Assembly: GCA_051985675.1 (NCBI GenBank)
Contig: JBPYFJ010000149.1
Location: forward strand, 46,499 to 110,498
Source of the DNA: JAFAXD01 sp051985675
GTDB lineage: Bacteria > Pseudomonadota > Alphaproteobacteria > Rhizobiales > Xanthobacteraceae
Reading direction: 5' to 3'
Length of the DNA stretch: 64,000 nt
Part shown: piece by piece, positions 36,643 through 45,193 of the stretch
Position numbering within the stretch: position 1 is the stretch's first letter
How the letters are laid out: every line of letters starts with the position of its first letter
Notes under the pieces: model-generated
The model's database searches: none
Told to the model about the DNA's origin: nothing
Seen by the model: the letters and a program-made list of their open reading frames with translations, nothing else
Translations under genes and position numbers: made by a program

Positions 36643-37543
36643 GATCATCGCAGGCGTAGCATCCTCGCACGTGCCGGCGATCGGCGCGGCGATCGACAAC
36701 AAGAAGACCGAGGAGCCCTATTGGAAACGGGTGTTCAGCGGCTTCGAAAAGTCCAAGGAATGGATGGCCGAGACCAAGCCCGATGTTGCGATCGTGGTCT
36801 ATAACGACCACGCTTCCGCCTTTTCGATGGAGATCATTCCGACCTTCGCGCTCGGCTGCGCGGCGGAGTTTCCGCCTGCCGACGAAGGCTGGGGCCCGCG
36901 CCCGGTGCCGGTCGTGAAAGGGCATCCGGCGCTCGCCTCGCACATCGCTCAGTCGGTCATTCTCGACGAGTTCGATCTGACCATCGTCAACAAGATGGAG
37001 GTCGATCACGGCCTGACCGTGCCGATGAACCTGGTGTTCGGATCGCCGCAGAAGTGGCCGTGCCCGGTCATTCCGCTCGCCGTCAACGTCGTGATGTATC
37101 CGCCGCCGACCGGCCACCGCTGCTTCATGCTCGGCCGCGCCCTGCGCAAGGCCGTTGAGTCCTATCCGGAAGACCTGCGCGTCGTGGTCTTCGGCACCGG
37201 CGGCATGTCGCATCAGATTTCCGGCCCGCGCGCCGGCCTGATCAACAGCAAGTTCGATAAAGCGTTCCTCGACAACCTCACCAAGGATCCCAAGAAGCTC
37301 ACGAAAATCCCGCATCTCGAATACATGCGCGAGGCGGGTGCGGAGGGCATCGAGATGGTGATGTGGCTGATCATGCGCGGGGCGCTGGACGACAAGATCG
37401 ACGAGGTTTACCGCTTCTACACCGTGCCGGCTTCCAACACGGCCGTCGGCCACATCATTCTCGAAAACAGGCGCAAGGCGGGCAAGCACGGCAAGCTCAA
37501 GCATGCGGCGGCTCGCGCCAAGCTCGACGTACGCAGGGGTTGA
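36635..37543 (+). CDS. ligB: Protocatechuate 4,5-dioxygenase beta subunit
   Basis: A 302-residue catalytic subunit that holds the non-haem Fe(II). It starts at a GTG at 36635, overlapping the ligA stop by 8 bp; upstream in-frame codons are the ligA shadow. Iron-ligand candidates are H12 (SSHVPA) and H59 (YNDHAS), plus a C-terminal Glu (about the REAGAEGIEM segment); the catalytic His lies in GTGGMSHQISG. Cytoplasmic heteromer with LigA, making 4-carboxy-2-hydroxymuconate-6-semialdehyde. Confidence 0.95.
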   Translation: MARIIAGVASSHVPAIGAAIDNKKTEEPYWKRVFSGFEKSKEWMAETKPDVAIVVYNDHASAFSMEIIPTFALGCAAEFPPADEGWGPRPVPVVKGHPALASHIAQSVILDEFDLTIVNKMEVDHGLTVPMNLVFGSPQKWPCPVIPLAVNVVMYPPPTGHRCFMLGRALRKAVESYPEDLRVVVFGTGGMSHQISGPRAGLINSKFDKAFLDNLTKDPKKLTKIPHLEYMREAGAEGIEMVMWLIMRGALDDKIDEVYRFYTVPASNTAVGHIILENRRKAGKHGKLKHAAARAKLDVRRG

Positions 37544-38502
37544 TGATGAAGATTTGCGTCGCTGGCCAGGGCGCTTTCGGCCAGAAGCATCTGGACGCGC
37601 TCAAGCGCATCCCCGAGGTCGAAGTCACATCGCTCGTCGGCGGCAACCAGGATGCGACCGCGGAAGTCGCCAAGAAATACGGAATTCCGCATTTCACCGG
37701 TGATCTTGGCGAAGGCATCAAGCGCGCCGACGCCGTGATCCTGACCACCCCGACGCAGATGCACTTTCGCCAGGGCGAGCAGGTGATGCGCGCCGGCAAG
37801 CACGTGTTGATCGAAATTCCGATCGCCGACAGCGTGTCGGATTCGGAGCGATTGGTGGCGATCGCGAAGGAGACCGGCGTCACCGCCATGGCCGGCCACG
37901 TGCGCCGGTTCAATCCAAGCCACCAATGGGTTCACAACAAGACCAAGACCGGCGAGCTCAAGGTTCTGCAGATGGACGTGCAGACCTATTTCTTCCGCCG
38001 TACCAACATGAACGCCGCCGGCAAACCGCGTAGCTGGACCGACCACTTGCTGTGGCATCACGCTGCCCATACGGTGGACCTGTTCCAGTACCAGGCCGGC
38101 GAAACCGTGTCGGATTGTTACGCCGTGCAAGGCCCGATCCATCCGCAGCTCGGCATCGCAATGGACATGGGGATCGTGATGAGGACCCCCTCCGGCTCGA
38201 TCTGCAATCTCTCGCTGTCGTTCAACAATGACGGACCGATCGGTTCGTTCTTCCGCTACATCTGCGACAACGGGACGTACAACGCCTATTACGACGATCT
38301 GGTGGACGGGAAGAAGAACCCGGTCGACTTGTCGAAGGTCGACGTGTCGATGGACGGCATTGAGCTCGAGGATCGCGAATTCATCGCCGCCATCAAGGCG
38401 AAGCGCGAGCCGAATGCGAGCCTGGCGCAAGTGCTGCCGGCCATGAAGGTGCTCGGCCGTCTGGAGCAGATCGTCGATCCGCAGCGTCGGGCCCACGCCT
38501 GA
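37543..38502 (+). CDS. ligC: 4-carboxy-2-hydroxymuconate-6-semialdehyde dehydrogenase
   Basis: A 319-residue Gfo/Idh/MocA-type NADP-dependent dehydrogenase. The ATG at 37543 overlaps the ligB stop by one base. The N-terminal GQGAFGQKHLDAL binds the dinucleotide, and GHVRRFNPSHQW and LWHHAAHTVDLFQYQ match LigC. It oxidises the hemiacetal form of the LigAB product to 2-pyrone-4,6-dicarboxylate, the substrate of LigI upstream. Position and sequence agree. Confidence 0.92.
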   Translation: MMKICVAGQGAFGQKHLDALKRIPEVEVTSLVGGNQDATAEVAKKYGIPHFTGDLGEGIKRADAVILTTPTQMHFRQGEQVMRAGKHVLIEIPIADSVSDSERLVAIAKETGVTAMAGHVRRFNPSHQWVHNKTKTGELKVLQMDVQTYFFRRTNMNAAGKPRSWTDHLLWHHAAHTVDLFQYQAGETVSDCYAVQGPIHPQLGIAMDMGIVMRTPSGSICNLSLSFNNDGPIGSFFRYICDNGTYNAYYDDLVDGKKNPVDLSKVDVSMDGIELEDREFIAAIKAKREPNASLAQVLPAMKVLGRLEQIVDPQRRAHA

Positions 38503-38748
38503 TTTTGATTTTGGCCGCTGATTGCCGGCCCGATGTGTTGCGCGCGTGGGAGCCCGCGTGGGCAGGGACGCGCGATTTGTGGGACACATCCCGCGAGGGT
38601 CTGTTTCGCCGTCCAACTTCACAACGATGATGTTTTGTGTGAGGAAGGGCGCCAGGCATGCCTGCATGCGCGAGCCTCGCATCTCCGCGCGGGCATGCCT
38701 TCGGCCTGGCGCTCGACGGCTCGGGTCTTCCGCCAGGGAGGTTATACG
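38503..38748 (+). other. Non-coding gap between ligC and the MetE-like gene
   Basis: No gene seen. It is GC-rich and contains no hairpin as strong as those elsewhere. A separate promoter for the MetE-like gene could be here, so membership of the lig transcript is not certain. Confidence 0.35.
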
Positions 38749-39846
38749 ATGCACAGAACCAAGCCACCGTTTCGCGCCGATCACGTCGGCAGCCTGTTGC
38801 GACCTGCCGCGCTCAAGGATGCCCGCGAGAAATTCGCCAAGGGCGAGATCGCCGCCGCGCTCAAGGCCGTGGAAGACCGCGAGATCGAGCGCGTCATCAA
38901 AAAACAGGAAGAGGTCGGCCTCGAGGCGATCACCGACGGTGAATTCCGCCGCTCCTGGTGGCACCTCGATTTCCTGTGGGGTCTCGATGGCGCCGAGCGC
39001 TATGTGCTCGACACCGGCATTGCCTTCGCGGGGGTCACTACGCGCGCGGAGGGCGTACGGGTTACCGGCAAGCTCGGTTTCTCTGCGCATCCGATGCTCG
39101 AGCATTTCAAGTTCGTCAAGGCGCACACCAAGCAAACGGCCAAGATGACCATACCGGCGCCTTCCGCGATGTATGGCCGGCCGGTACGCAATCCGATCAG
39201 CGAGATCGCCTACCCGAAGCTCGACATGCTGTTCGAAGATCTCGGCAAGGCTTATCGCACGGGCGTGCGCGCGTTCGCAGACGCCGGCTGCCGTTACCTC
39301 CAGCTCGACGAGGTTTTCATCGCAATGTTGTGCGATCCGCACTATCGCGAACAGATGCGGGACCGCGGCGATGATCCGGAAAGGCTCGGCGAGGCTTACG
39401 GCGACATGATCAACATGGCGATGTCGGACATCCCGCCCGACATGACCATCACGATGCATCTGTGCCGCGGCAACTATAAATCGACCTTCATGGGCGCGGG
39501 CGGCTACGACGCGGTGCAGGAGATCCTGTTCAACAAGATCAACGTCCACGGCTATTTCATGGAATACGACGACGAGCGTGCCGGCACGTTCGAGCCGCTG
39601 CGGCTGCTCCCCAAAGGCAAGCACGTCGTGCTCGGCATCGTCACCACCAAGACCGGCAAGCTCGAAGGCAAGGACGCGATCAAGCGGCGGATCGACGAGG
39701 CCGCCAAGTACGCCGATCTCAATCAGTTGTGCCTGAGCGGCCAATGCGGCTTTGCCTCGACCGAGGAAGGCAACATTCTGACCGAGGACGAGCAATGGGC
39801 GAAGCTCGGCCGTATCGTCGAGGTCGCGCGTGAAGTGTGGGGATAG
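38749..39846 (+). CDS. Stand-alone MetE-like (cobalamin-independent) methyltransferase
   Basis: A 365-residue protein homologous only to the C-terminal catalytic half of MetE (full MetE is about 760 residues). GGGAGG-type ribosome-binding site upstream of the ATG at 38749. Candidate zinc ligands are H237, C239 (MHLCRG), E272 and C333 (GQCGFAST), so the thiol-activating site seems intact. Proteins like this are called short or core-MetE and their methyl donors vary. Its position 246 bp after ligC raises the possibility that it handles methyl groups from vanillate/syringate demethylation, but this is inference. Confidence 0.8.
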   Translation: MHRTKPPFRADHVGSLLRPAALKDAREKFAKGEIAAALKAVEDREIERVIKKQEEVGLEAITDGEFRRSWWHLDFLWGLDGAERYVLDTGIAFAGVTTRAEGVRVTGKLGFSAHPMLEHFKFVKAHTKQTAKMTIPAPSAMYGRPVRNPISEIAYPKLDMLFEDLGKAYRTGVRAFADAGCRYLQLDEVFIAMLCDPHYREQMRDRGDDPERLGEAYGDMINMAMSDIPPDMTITMHLCRGNYKSTFMGAGGYDAVQEILFNKINVHGYFMEYDDERAGTFEPLRLLPKGKHVVLGIVTTKTGKLEGKDAIKRRIDEAAKYADLNQLCLSGQCGFASTEEGNILTEDEQWAKLGRIVEVAREVWG

Positions 39847-39881
39847 GGAAGCCTTGGTCGGGCGGTCGGCGGCCGCCGCGG

Positions 39882-41432
39882 TCAGTCCATCGCTGCGGCT
39901 TCGGCCGTTCTGCTCGCCCGCCGCAGTCCCGACTTCCCGATGACCAGCAGGAACGGCATCGAGATCAAGGCCAGAATCATCAACAATTTGAACGCATTTC
40001 CGAACGCGATGATGGTCGCCTGCTGAGTCAGCATGTTCTCGATCAACGCCCGGCCGGTATCGGTCGTGGGATCGATCACAGTCCGGACGTCCGGTACCTC
40101 GAGCGCAGCGTTGAATGGGGTGATGTATTCGGCAAGCTGCGCGTGCATGACGCTTGTCGAGTTCACAAGCGTTGCGACCAGAACCGGAATGCCGACGGAG
40201 GAACCGATGTTGCGCACCAATGTGAGGATCGAGGTGCCGTCGGTGCGCAGGTTCGCGGGCAGCGTGGCAAATGCAGCGGTGCTCAGCGGCACGAACACAA
40301 GTCCGAGACCTAATCCTTGTACGACTGTCACCCAGATGATCGTCGAGGCCGGCGTCATGTTGGTGAAATAGACGAGTTCGTACATGGTCGCCGCGGTGAG
40401 AATCATGCCGACGAAGATCAGCGTGCGCGCTTCGATGACCTTGAGGAGCTTCCCGACCGCAAGCATCCCGACCATGGTGCCGATCCCGCGCGCCGCCAGC
40501 ATCAGCCCCGCCGACATCACCGGATAGCCAAGCACGGTCTGCAGGAACAGAGCCGACAGCGTCATTGTGGCAAACACGGTCATGCCCAGAATGACCATGA
40601 ACAGGCAGCCGCCGACGAAGTTGCGGTCGCGGAACAACTCGAACCGAACGAACGGCTCGGAAGTGGTGAGCGAGTGGGCAAAGAAATAGTAGAAGCCGAC
40701 GATCGCAACCACCAGCTCGATCACGATCTCGGTCGAATCGAACCAGCCGAGCTGCTGGCCGCGATCGACCATCAGCTGCATCGCGCCGATGCCGATCGCG
40801 AGCGCGACGAAGCCGAACCAGTCGAAGCGCATTTCGCGGCGAGGCTCGGTCTCGTCCATGAAGAACAGCAAGCCGATCACCGTGACGACGCCGATCGGCA
40901 TGTTGATCAGAAATACCCAACGCCAGTTGTAGGTCTCGGTCAGCCAGCCGCCCAAGGTGGGGCCCATGATCGGTCCGAGCATGATTCCCATGCCCCAGAT
41001 CGCCATGGCCTGACCGCGCTCTTCGAGCGAATAGGAATCGAGCATCACTGCCTGTGACAGCGGTATCAGGCCGGCGCCGAACATGCCTTGCAGCAGGCGA
41101 AACATCACCATCTGCTCAATCGACTGGGCGAGCCCGCACAGCAGCGACGCGAACGTGAAGCCGGCCGTGCAGACCACGAACAGCGCCTTGCGTCCGAACC
41201 GGCCGGCGAGCCACCCGACCGGCGCGGTCAGGATCGCCGAGGCCACGATGTAGGAGGTGAGGATCCAGTTGACCTGGTCGAGCGAGGCCGAGAGGCTTCC
41301 CTGCATATAAGGCAAGGCCACATTGGCGACCGTGGTGTCGAGCGCCTGCATGATCGTCGCCGTCATGGCGCAGATCGTCAGCATCGCGCGCTGCAGGCCG
41401 CGCTTTGGCGCGGGCAGGCTCGCGGCGTTCAT
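39882..41432 (-). CDS. DHA2-family MFS efflux transporter (EmrB/QacA type)
   Basis: A 516-residue inner-membrane exporter with 14 predicted helices, the DHA2 norm. Start at 41432 (MNAASLPAPKRG); the ATG overlaps the stop of the upstream HlyD gene by 4 bp. The ALDTTVANVALPYMQG helix-1 motif (motif D1) and WLAGRFGRK loop are typical of EmrB. With the membrane-fusion protein it should form a two-membrane efflux system with a TolC-like channel. It may export toxic aromatic acids produced by the neighbouring pathway. Confidence 0.9.
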   Translation of the reverse strand: MNAASLPAPKRGLQRAMLTICAMTATIMQALDTTVANVALPYMQGSLSASLDQVNWILTSYIVASAILTAPVGWLAGRFGRKALFVVCTAGFTFASLLCGLAQSIEQMVMFRLLQGMFGAGLIPLSQAVMLDSYSLEERGQAMAIWGMGIMLGPIMGPTLGGWLTETYNWRWVFLINMPIGVVTVIGLLFFMDETEPRREMRFDWFGFVALAIGIGAMQLMVDRGQQLGWFDSTEIVIELVVAIVGFYYFFAHSLTTSEPFVRFELFRDRNFVGGCLFMVILGMTVFATMTLSALFLQTVLGYPVMSAGLMLAARGIGTMVGMLAVGKLLKVIEARTLIFVGMILTAATMYELVYFTNMTPASTIIWVTVVQGLGLGLVFVPLSTAAFATLPANLRTDGTSILTLVRNIGSSVGIPVLVATLVNSTSVMHAQLAEYITPFNAALEVPDVRTVIDPTTDTGRALIENMLTQQATIIAFGNAFKLLMILALISMPFLLVIGKSGLRRASRTAEAAAMD

Positions 41433-42577
41433 TGGTCGCTGTCCACCGCGCTGCTGACGTCGTGCCCGAACAGCGATCCGAGGTTGCGTTGCCGCCGGGT
41501 ATCGATCTCGACCGTAGCGCTCATACCGGAGCGCAGCTTGGACAGATTCTGGCCCGTATCGAACGCGATCCGCACCGGAACACGCTGAACGACCTTGACC
41601 CAATTGCCGCTCGCGTTCTGCGGCGGAAGAATCGCAAACTGAGCACCGGTTCCGGGACTGACCGAGACCACGGTGCCGTGGAACACGTGGCCAGGGAACG
41701 TGTCGACGTAGATCCACGCCTTCTGGCCGAGCTGCAGGTAGGTGATGTCCGTTTCTTTCGGATTGGCGTCTACCCACGGGCGTTGATCATCGACGATGCT
41801 GAATACCGGCGTGCCGGCCGTGACGTAGCGGCCGAGCTGGATGCTGTCTACCTGGGTGGCACGGCCAGCGATCGGCGCGCGCAGAACGGTATGCTCGAGG
41901 TCGCGTTTGGCCTGATCGAGCGCAGCTTGCGCCTGCTGATATGCCGGATATTTCTCGATCGGCAGATTGGGGTCGCCCAGCAGCTGGTTGCGGATTCTCG
42001 CTTCCTGCTGGGCGAGCTGTTCGACCTGGGTCCGCGCAACCGCGAGCGTCGCCATCGCGGTGTCGGCATCGAGCGCCGAACCCATGTGAGAGGCCAGCAG
42101 CTTAGACTTGCGATCGACGTCGCTCTCCTTGAGTTCGACCGTCTGCCGCGCGAGCTGGATCAACTGCGCGAGCGATTTCAGATTGGTTTTGAGGTTGTCA
42201 AAATCGGTGCGAACCATGGCGAGGCGGCTCTCGGCCTGGGTCCGCGCCAACTGGAATGGGACCGGATCGATCTCGAACAGCAGGTCGCCTGGTTCCACAT
42301 GCTGGCCTTCGATCACGTCGATGCGATTGATCTTGCCGGCGACGTCGGGCGTGATCAGAACCTTTTGGGCTCCCACGTAGGCGTTGTCGGTCGAGATATA
42401 GCGCCCGCCCATGAGATAGACGGTGAGCGCAGCCGCGGCGGCCAGGAATGGCAGTACGCACAGCAGGATAAGCCGGCGATATTGCTTGAAGACGCCGAGC
42501 AGGGACACCCGGCGTTGCTTCGATCGCGGGACAACTTTGAAGACCGGATCGGGCGTCCGCAGTGCGGGATCAGCCAT
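41429..42577 (-). CDS. HlyD-family membrane fusion protein (EmrA type)
   Basis: A 382-residue periplasmic adaptor with one N-terminal membrane helix (LILLCVLPFLAAAAALTVY). The lipoyl halves flank a long coiled-coil hairpin (about residues 110-220, LARTQAESRLAMVRTDF to RDLEHTVLRAPIAG). YISTDNAYVGAQKVLITPDVAG and GRYVTAGTPVFSIVDD are standard EmrA segments. Gene order MarR, HlyD, MFS with short overlaps indicates one operon. Confidence 0.9.
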   Translation of the reverse strand: MADPALRTPDPVFKVVPRSKQRRVSLLGVFKQYRRLILLCVLPFLAAAAALTVYLMGGRYISTDNAYVGAQKVLITPDVAGKINRIDVIEGQHVEPGDLLFEIDPVPFQLARTQAESRLAMVRTDFDNLKTNLKSLAQLIQLARQTVELKESDVDRKSKLLASHMGSALDADTAMATLAVARTQVEQLAQQEARIRNQLLGDPNLPIEKYPAYQQAQAALDQAKRDLEHTVLRAPIAGRATQVDSIQLGRYVTAGTPVFSIVDDQRPWVDANPKETDITYLQLGQKAWIYVDTFPGHVFHGTVVSVSPGTGAQFAILPPQNASGNWVKVVQRVPVRIAFDTGQNLSKLRSGMSATVEIDTRRQRNLGSLFGHDVSSAVDSDQ

Positions 42578-43049
42578 AGCGTCGTTCCGATAGCACAGAA
42601 TCCGGCCGCTGCTGGATCAATTGGCGCAGGTTGTTCTTGACGGTTGCCAGCGATGCCACCACCGCCTCGCGCGCTCCTCGATCGAGGCCGACAAGGACGC
42701 GCGCCATCATTTTTTCGCTTACCGCGGTAAGCCGCTCCAGCACCGGTTTGGCCGCCGGGGTGAGAAAGAGTCGCTTCGCACGTCGATCGCTGGGGTCGCT
42801 GCGACGCTCGATGAGGCCGTTCTCGCACAAACGATCGATCAGTCTGGTCAGCGTAATCGGCTGCACCTCGAGGAGGTCGGCAAGCTCGGACTGCTTGAGG
42901 CCCTCATTGCGCTGCAGGCGAAAGAGGACTGCCCACTGGGCGCGGGTCATCCCGAAGCGGCGCGCTTCCTGGTCCGCGCAGGTCCGCAGCAGCCTGGCAG
43001 CATCGCTCAGCAGGAACGCAAGATCCCGTTCGATCGAAAAGTTCGGCAT
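42570..43049 (-). CDS. MarR-family transcriptional regulator
   Basis: A 159-residue winged-helix regulator. ATG at 43049 preferred over a TTG at 43067. The wHTH is visible: KQSELADLLEVQPITLTRLIDRLCENGLIERR followed by the wing DPSDRRAKRLFLT. It overlaps the efflux adaptor gene by 8 bp and so is autoregulated with it if it binds the AT-rich repeats just upstream. Ligand unknown; phenolic acids are usual MarR inducers. Confidence 0.88.
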   Translation of the reverse strand: MPNFSIERDLAFLLSDAARLLRTCADQEARRFGMTRAQWAVLFRLQRNEGLKQSELADLLEVQPITLTRLIDRLCENGLIERRSDPSDRRAKRLFLTPAAKPVLERLTAVSEKMMARVLVGLDRGAREAVVASLATVKNNLRQLIQQRPDSVLSERRYG

Positions 43050-43080
43050 CGGCCCTCGCGCCTCCAACCGCTAAGCCTGA

Positions 43081-43106
43081 TATATAATAAGGGAGCTTAT
43101 AATAAG
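43081..43106 (-). promoter_or_regulatory. AT-rich candidate MarR operator / promoter
   Basis: Two direct copies of TATAATAAG (43083-43091 and 43098-43106) separated by GGAGCT... make a 15-bp periodic repeat; the complement reads CTTATTATAAGCTCCCTTATTA, close to a palindrome about the centre. It is the only AT-rich island in the neighbourhood and lies 30-55 bp upstream of the regulator start. Expected site for autorepression; the overlapping TATTAT could be a -10 box. Confidence 0.55.
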
Positions 43107-43164
43107 TCCAGCAGAATCGGCACACTGAGCCATGCGTGGAGGTCGTGATCGGAATGCGCGCGGA

Positions 43165-43623
43165 TCAGCCGCCTTGGGTCGGGGTCGAGCGCCGGGACGA
43201 ATGCTGATGCGCGATCAACCATTCATTTCCGCGCTTGATGAGGACCATGGTGAACCCGGCCGGCGATTTTCTGGTCTCGCCGTTGCGGGTCGCGGTGAAT
43301 TCATCGAAGCCCGTTACGTAGGCGACGTTATCGTCAAGGACGACGATCTTGCGAATGCCGATCGACACCTTGTCGCCGCTCTTCTCGAGGCGGGAAAAAT
43401 ACTTCCGAATACCGTCACTGCCTTCGATCAGGGTCGAGCCGGTCGTCCCGACAAACACCGCGTCGGGCGTATAGAGCTTGGCCAGAGCGTCGACATCATT
43501 GGCATTGAATGTCGCCGCCCAGCGGTCGATTGCGGAGGCGACGTCCTCGGGAGCCCCTGCGGATGCCGCGACCGGCACCAGGGTTGCCAATGCGAGAAAC
43601 ACTGCGCATACGAACCGACCCAT
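43165..43623 (-). CDS. Secreted SnoaL/DUF4440-like protein
   Basis: A 152-residue protein with signal peptide (MGRFVCAVFLALATLVPVAASA, cleavage after residue 22) and an NTF2-like cone fold: APEDVASAIDRWAATFNAND... LYTPDAVFVGTTG... FTMVLIKRGNEWLIAHQHSS. The DUF4440/SgcJ-type group has diverse, mostly undefined roles; a ligand-binding or isomerase function is possible. It is divergent from the PcaC-like gene. Confidence 0.75.
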   Translation of the reverse strand: MGRFVCAVFLALATLVPVAASAGAPEDVASAIDRWAATFNANDVDALAKLYTPDAVFVGTTGSTLIEGSDGIRKYFSRLEKSGDKVSIGIRKIVVLDDNVAYVTGFDEFTATRNGETRKSPAGFTMVLIKRGNEWLIAHQHSSRRSTPTQGG

Positions 43624-43743
43624 CGATCCCTCCAAAAACGTGCAGGGCGCCGCCTGACCCGTTCGTCGGCCCCATAATCCGGGTGCGCGCGTATGCGATT
43701 GCGGATAGCAAGAGACTGGTTCCACGCCAAGGAGAATACCGAC

Positions 43744-44127
43744 ATGGACAAAGCGATTTATGACAAGGGTCTGGCGGTTCGCAAGGCGGTGCTCGGCGAT
43801 GAATATGTCGAGGCGGCGCTCAAGAGCACCGACGACTTCAATCGGCCGCTGCAGGATATGCTCAACGAATATTGCTGGGGCGCGGTCTGGGGCCGCGAGG
43901 GGCTGCCGCGCAAGACCCGCAGCATGCTCAATCTGGCGATGATCAGCGTGCTCAACCGCCCGCACGAACTGCGCGCCCACATTCGGGGTGCGCTGCGCAA
44001 CGGCGTTACGCGTGCGGAAATCAGCGAGATCTTCCTGCAGGTCATGATCTATGCCGGGGCACCGGCGGGCGTGGACTCGTTCCGGACCGCGCGCGAGGTG
44101 TTCGCCGAGTTGGACAAAAAGGCGTGA
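43744..44127 (+). CDS. Carboxymuconolactone decarboxylase family protein
   Basis: A 127-residue PcaC/AhpD-like protein. ATG at 43744 with AGGAG upstream (AAGGAGAATACCGAC). WGAVWGREGLPRKTRSMLNLAMISVLNR and GALRNGVTRAEISEIFLQVMIYAG match 4-carboxymuconolactone decarboxylase. No CxxC pair is present, so it is PcaC-like rather than AhpD-like. pcaB and pcaD are absent from the window, so its substrate may be another lactone or beta-keto acid. Confidence 0.82.
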   Translation: MDKAIYDKGLAVRKAVLGDEYVEAALKSTDDFNRPLQDMLNEYCWGAVWGREGLPRKTRSMLNLAMISVLNRPHELRAHIRGALRNGVTRAEISEIFLQVMIYAGAPAGVDSFRTAREVFAELDKKA

Positions 44128-44153
44128 GCATCAGCCGATGAAAAGAATTCTCA

Positions 44154-44277
44154 GCCTCGTCCTGAGGAGCGTCGCGTAGCGACGCGTCTCGAAGGACGGC
44201 AACATGGCGAGGGCATTCCTTGTGGCCATCCTTCGAGACGCCTCGCCCTGCGGGCGAGGCTCCTCAGGATGAGGTCC
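44154..44277. repeat. Rhizobiales-type intergenic palindromic repeat (full copy)
   Basis: Inverted pair: CCTCGTCCTGAGGAGCG...CTCGAAGGACGG (about 44157-44202) faces CCATCCTTCGAGACG...CTCCTCAGGATGAGG (about 44227-44273). Each half has an internal hairpin: CGTCGCGTAGCGACG and GCCTCGCCCTGCGGGCGAGGC. The unit is widespread in Bradyrhizobium-like genomes; a degenerate part recurs at 19461. It sits between the PcaC-like and beta-hydroxyacid dehydrogenase genes. Confidence 0.75.
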
Positions 44278-44304
44278 GAAGAAACGTCTACGGGAGAGTA
44301 CGAC

Positions 44305-45192
44305 ATGGACATTGGCTTCATCGGTCTCGGCAACATGGGGTTTCACATGGCCCGCCGCCTGGTGGAGGCCGGCCACAGGCTGACTGTCGCCGACACCCGG
44401 CCGGAGGCGGTTGAACGCCTCGCCCGGCTCGGTGCAAAGGCGGCGGGGTCGCCTGCGGATGTTGCCGACGAGGTCGAAACCGTGATCGCCAGCCTGCCGA
44501 CGCCCGATGTCGTGCACGCGGTCGCGACCGGGCCGGGCGGCGTGATCGAGGGCAGCCGCGTACGCCGCTTTATCGATACATCGACCACCGGCTCGGTGAT
44601 GGCGAAGCGGGTGTTTGCGGCGCTTGCCGCCCGCAACATCGTGCAGATCGACAGCCCAGTAAGCGGCGGCGTCGGCGGTGCGGCCAAGGGTACCCTGGCG
44701 GTCATGGCGTCGGGGCCGCGTCCGGACGTCGCCGCGGTCGAACCGGTCCTCGGGGCGTTCGGCAAGGTGTTCTTCGTCGGCGAGCAGCCGGGCGACGGTC
44801 AGACCATGAAGCTCGCCAACAACTTCCTATCCGCCACCGCCATGGCGGCGACGTCGGAGGCCATGGTGATGGGTGTAAAGGCCGGGCTCGACCCGCGCGT
44901 CATGCTGGACGTCATCAACGCGGGCACGGGGCGCAACACCGCGACCGAGCACAAGTTCCCCAAAATCATCCTGCCCGGCACCTTCGACCTCGGCTTTACC
45001 AACGCGCTGATGATCAAGGACGTGAAGCTCTGCCTGTCCGAAGCAAGTACGCTCGGCGTTCCGATGGAGGTTGCGCAGGCGGTGATGCGGCTTCTGCAGC
45101 TTGCCTGCGACGAGATCGGCGCGGATGCTGATCTCACGACGATCGTGCAACCGCTCGAGCGCCGTGCCGGCGTCGAAGTGCGGGCAAAGTAG
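44305..45192 (+). CDS. NAD(P)-dependent beta-hydroxyacid dehydrogenase
   Basis: A 295-residue 3-hydroxyisobutyrate-dehydrogenase-family enzyme. ATG at 44305 (GGGAGAG upstream). The nucleotide motif GFIGLGNMG is at 4-12; DSPVSGG contacts substrate and the catalytic Lys lies in MKLANN. Family substrates include 3-hydroxyisobutyrate, tartronate semialdehyde and related acids; none can be chosen here. It is next to a hydrolase gene with 1-bp spacing, likely co-transcribed. Confidence 0.85.
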   Translation: MDIGFIGLGNMGFHMARRLVEAGHRLTVADTRPEAVERLARLGAKAAGSPADVADEVETVIASLPTPDVVHAVATGPGGVIEGSRVRRFIDTSTTGSVMAKRVFAALAARNIVQIDSPVSGGVGGAAKGTLAVMASGPRPDVAAVEPVLGAFGKVFFVGEQPGDGQTMKLANNFLSATAMAATSEAMVMGVKAGLDPRVMLDVINAGTGRNTATEHKFPKIILPGTFDLGFTNALMIKDVKLCLSEASTLGVPMEVAQAVMRLLQLACDEIGADADLTTIVQPLERRAGVEVRAK

Positions 45193-45193
45193 C

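Noticed and set aside
37417..40920. 1167-codon open frame on the minus strand
   Set aside because: It runs antisense through ligB, ligC, the MetE-like gene and into the DHA2 transporter. The translation is rich in Arg/His with no domain, and the plus-strand genes have clear families. It is a high-GC shadow.
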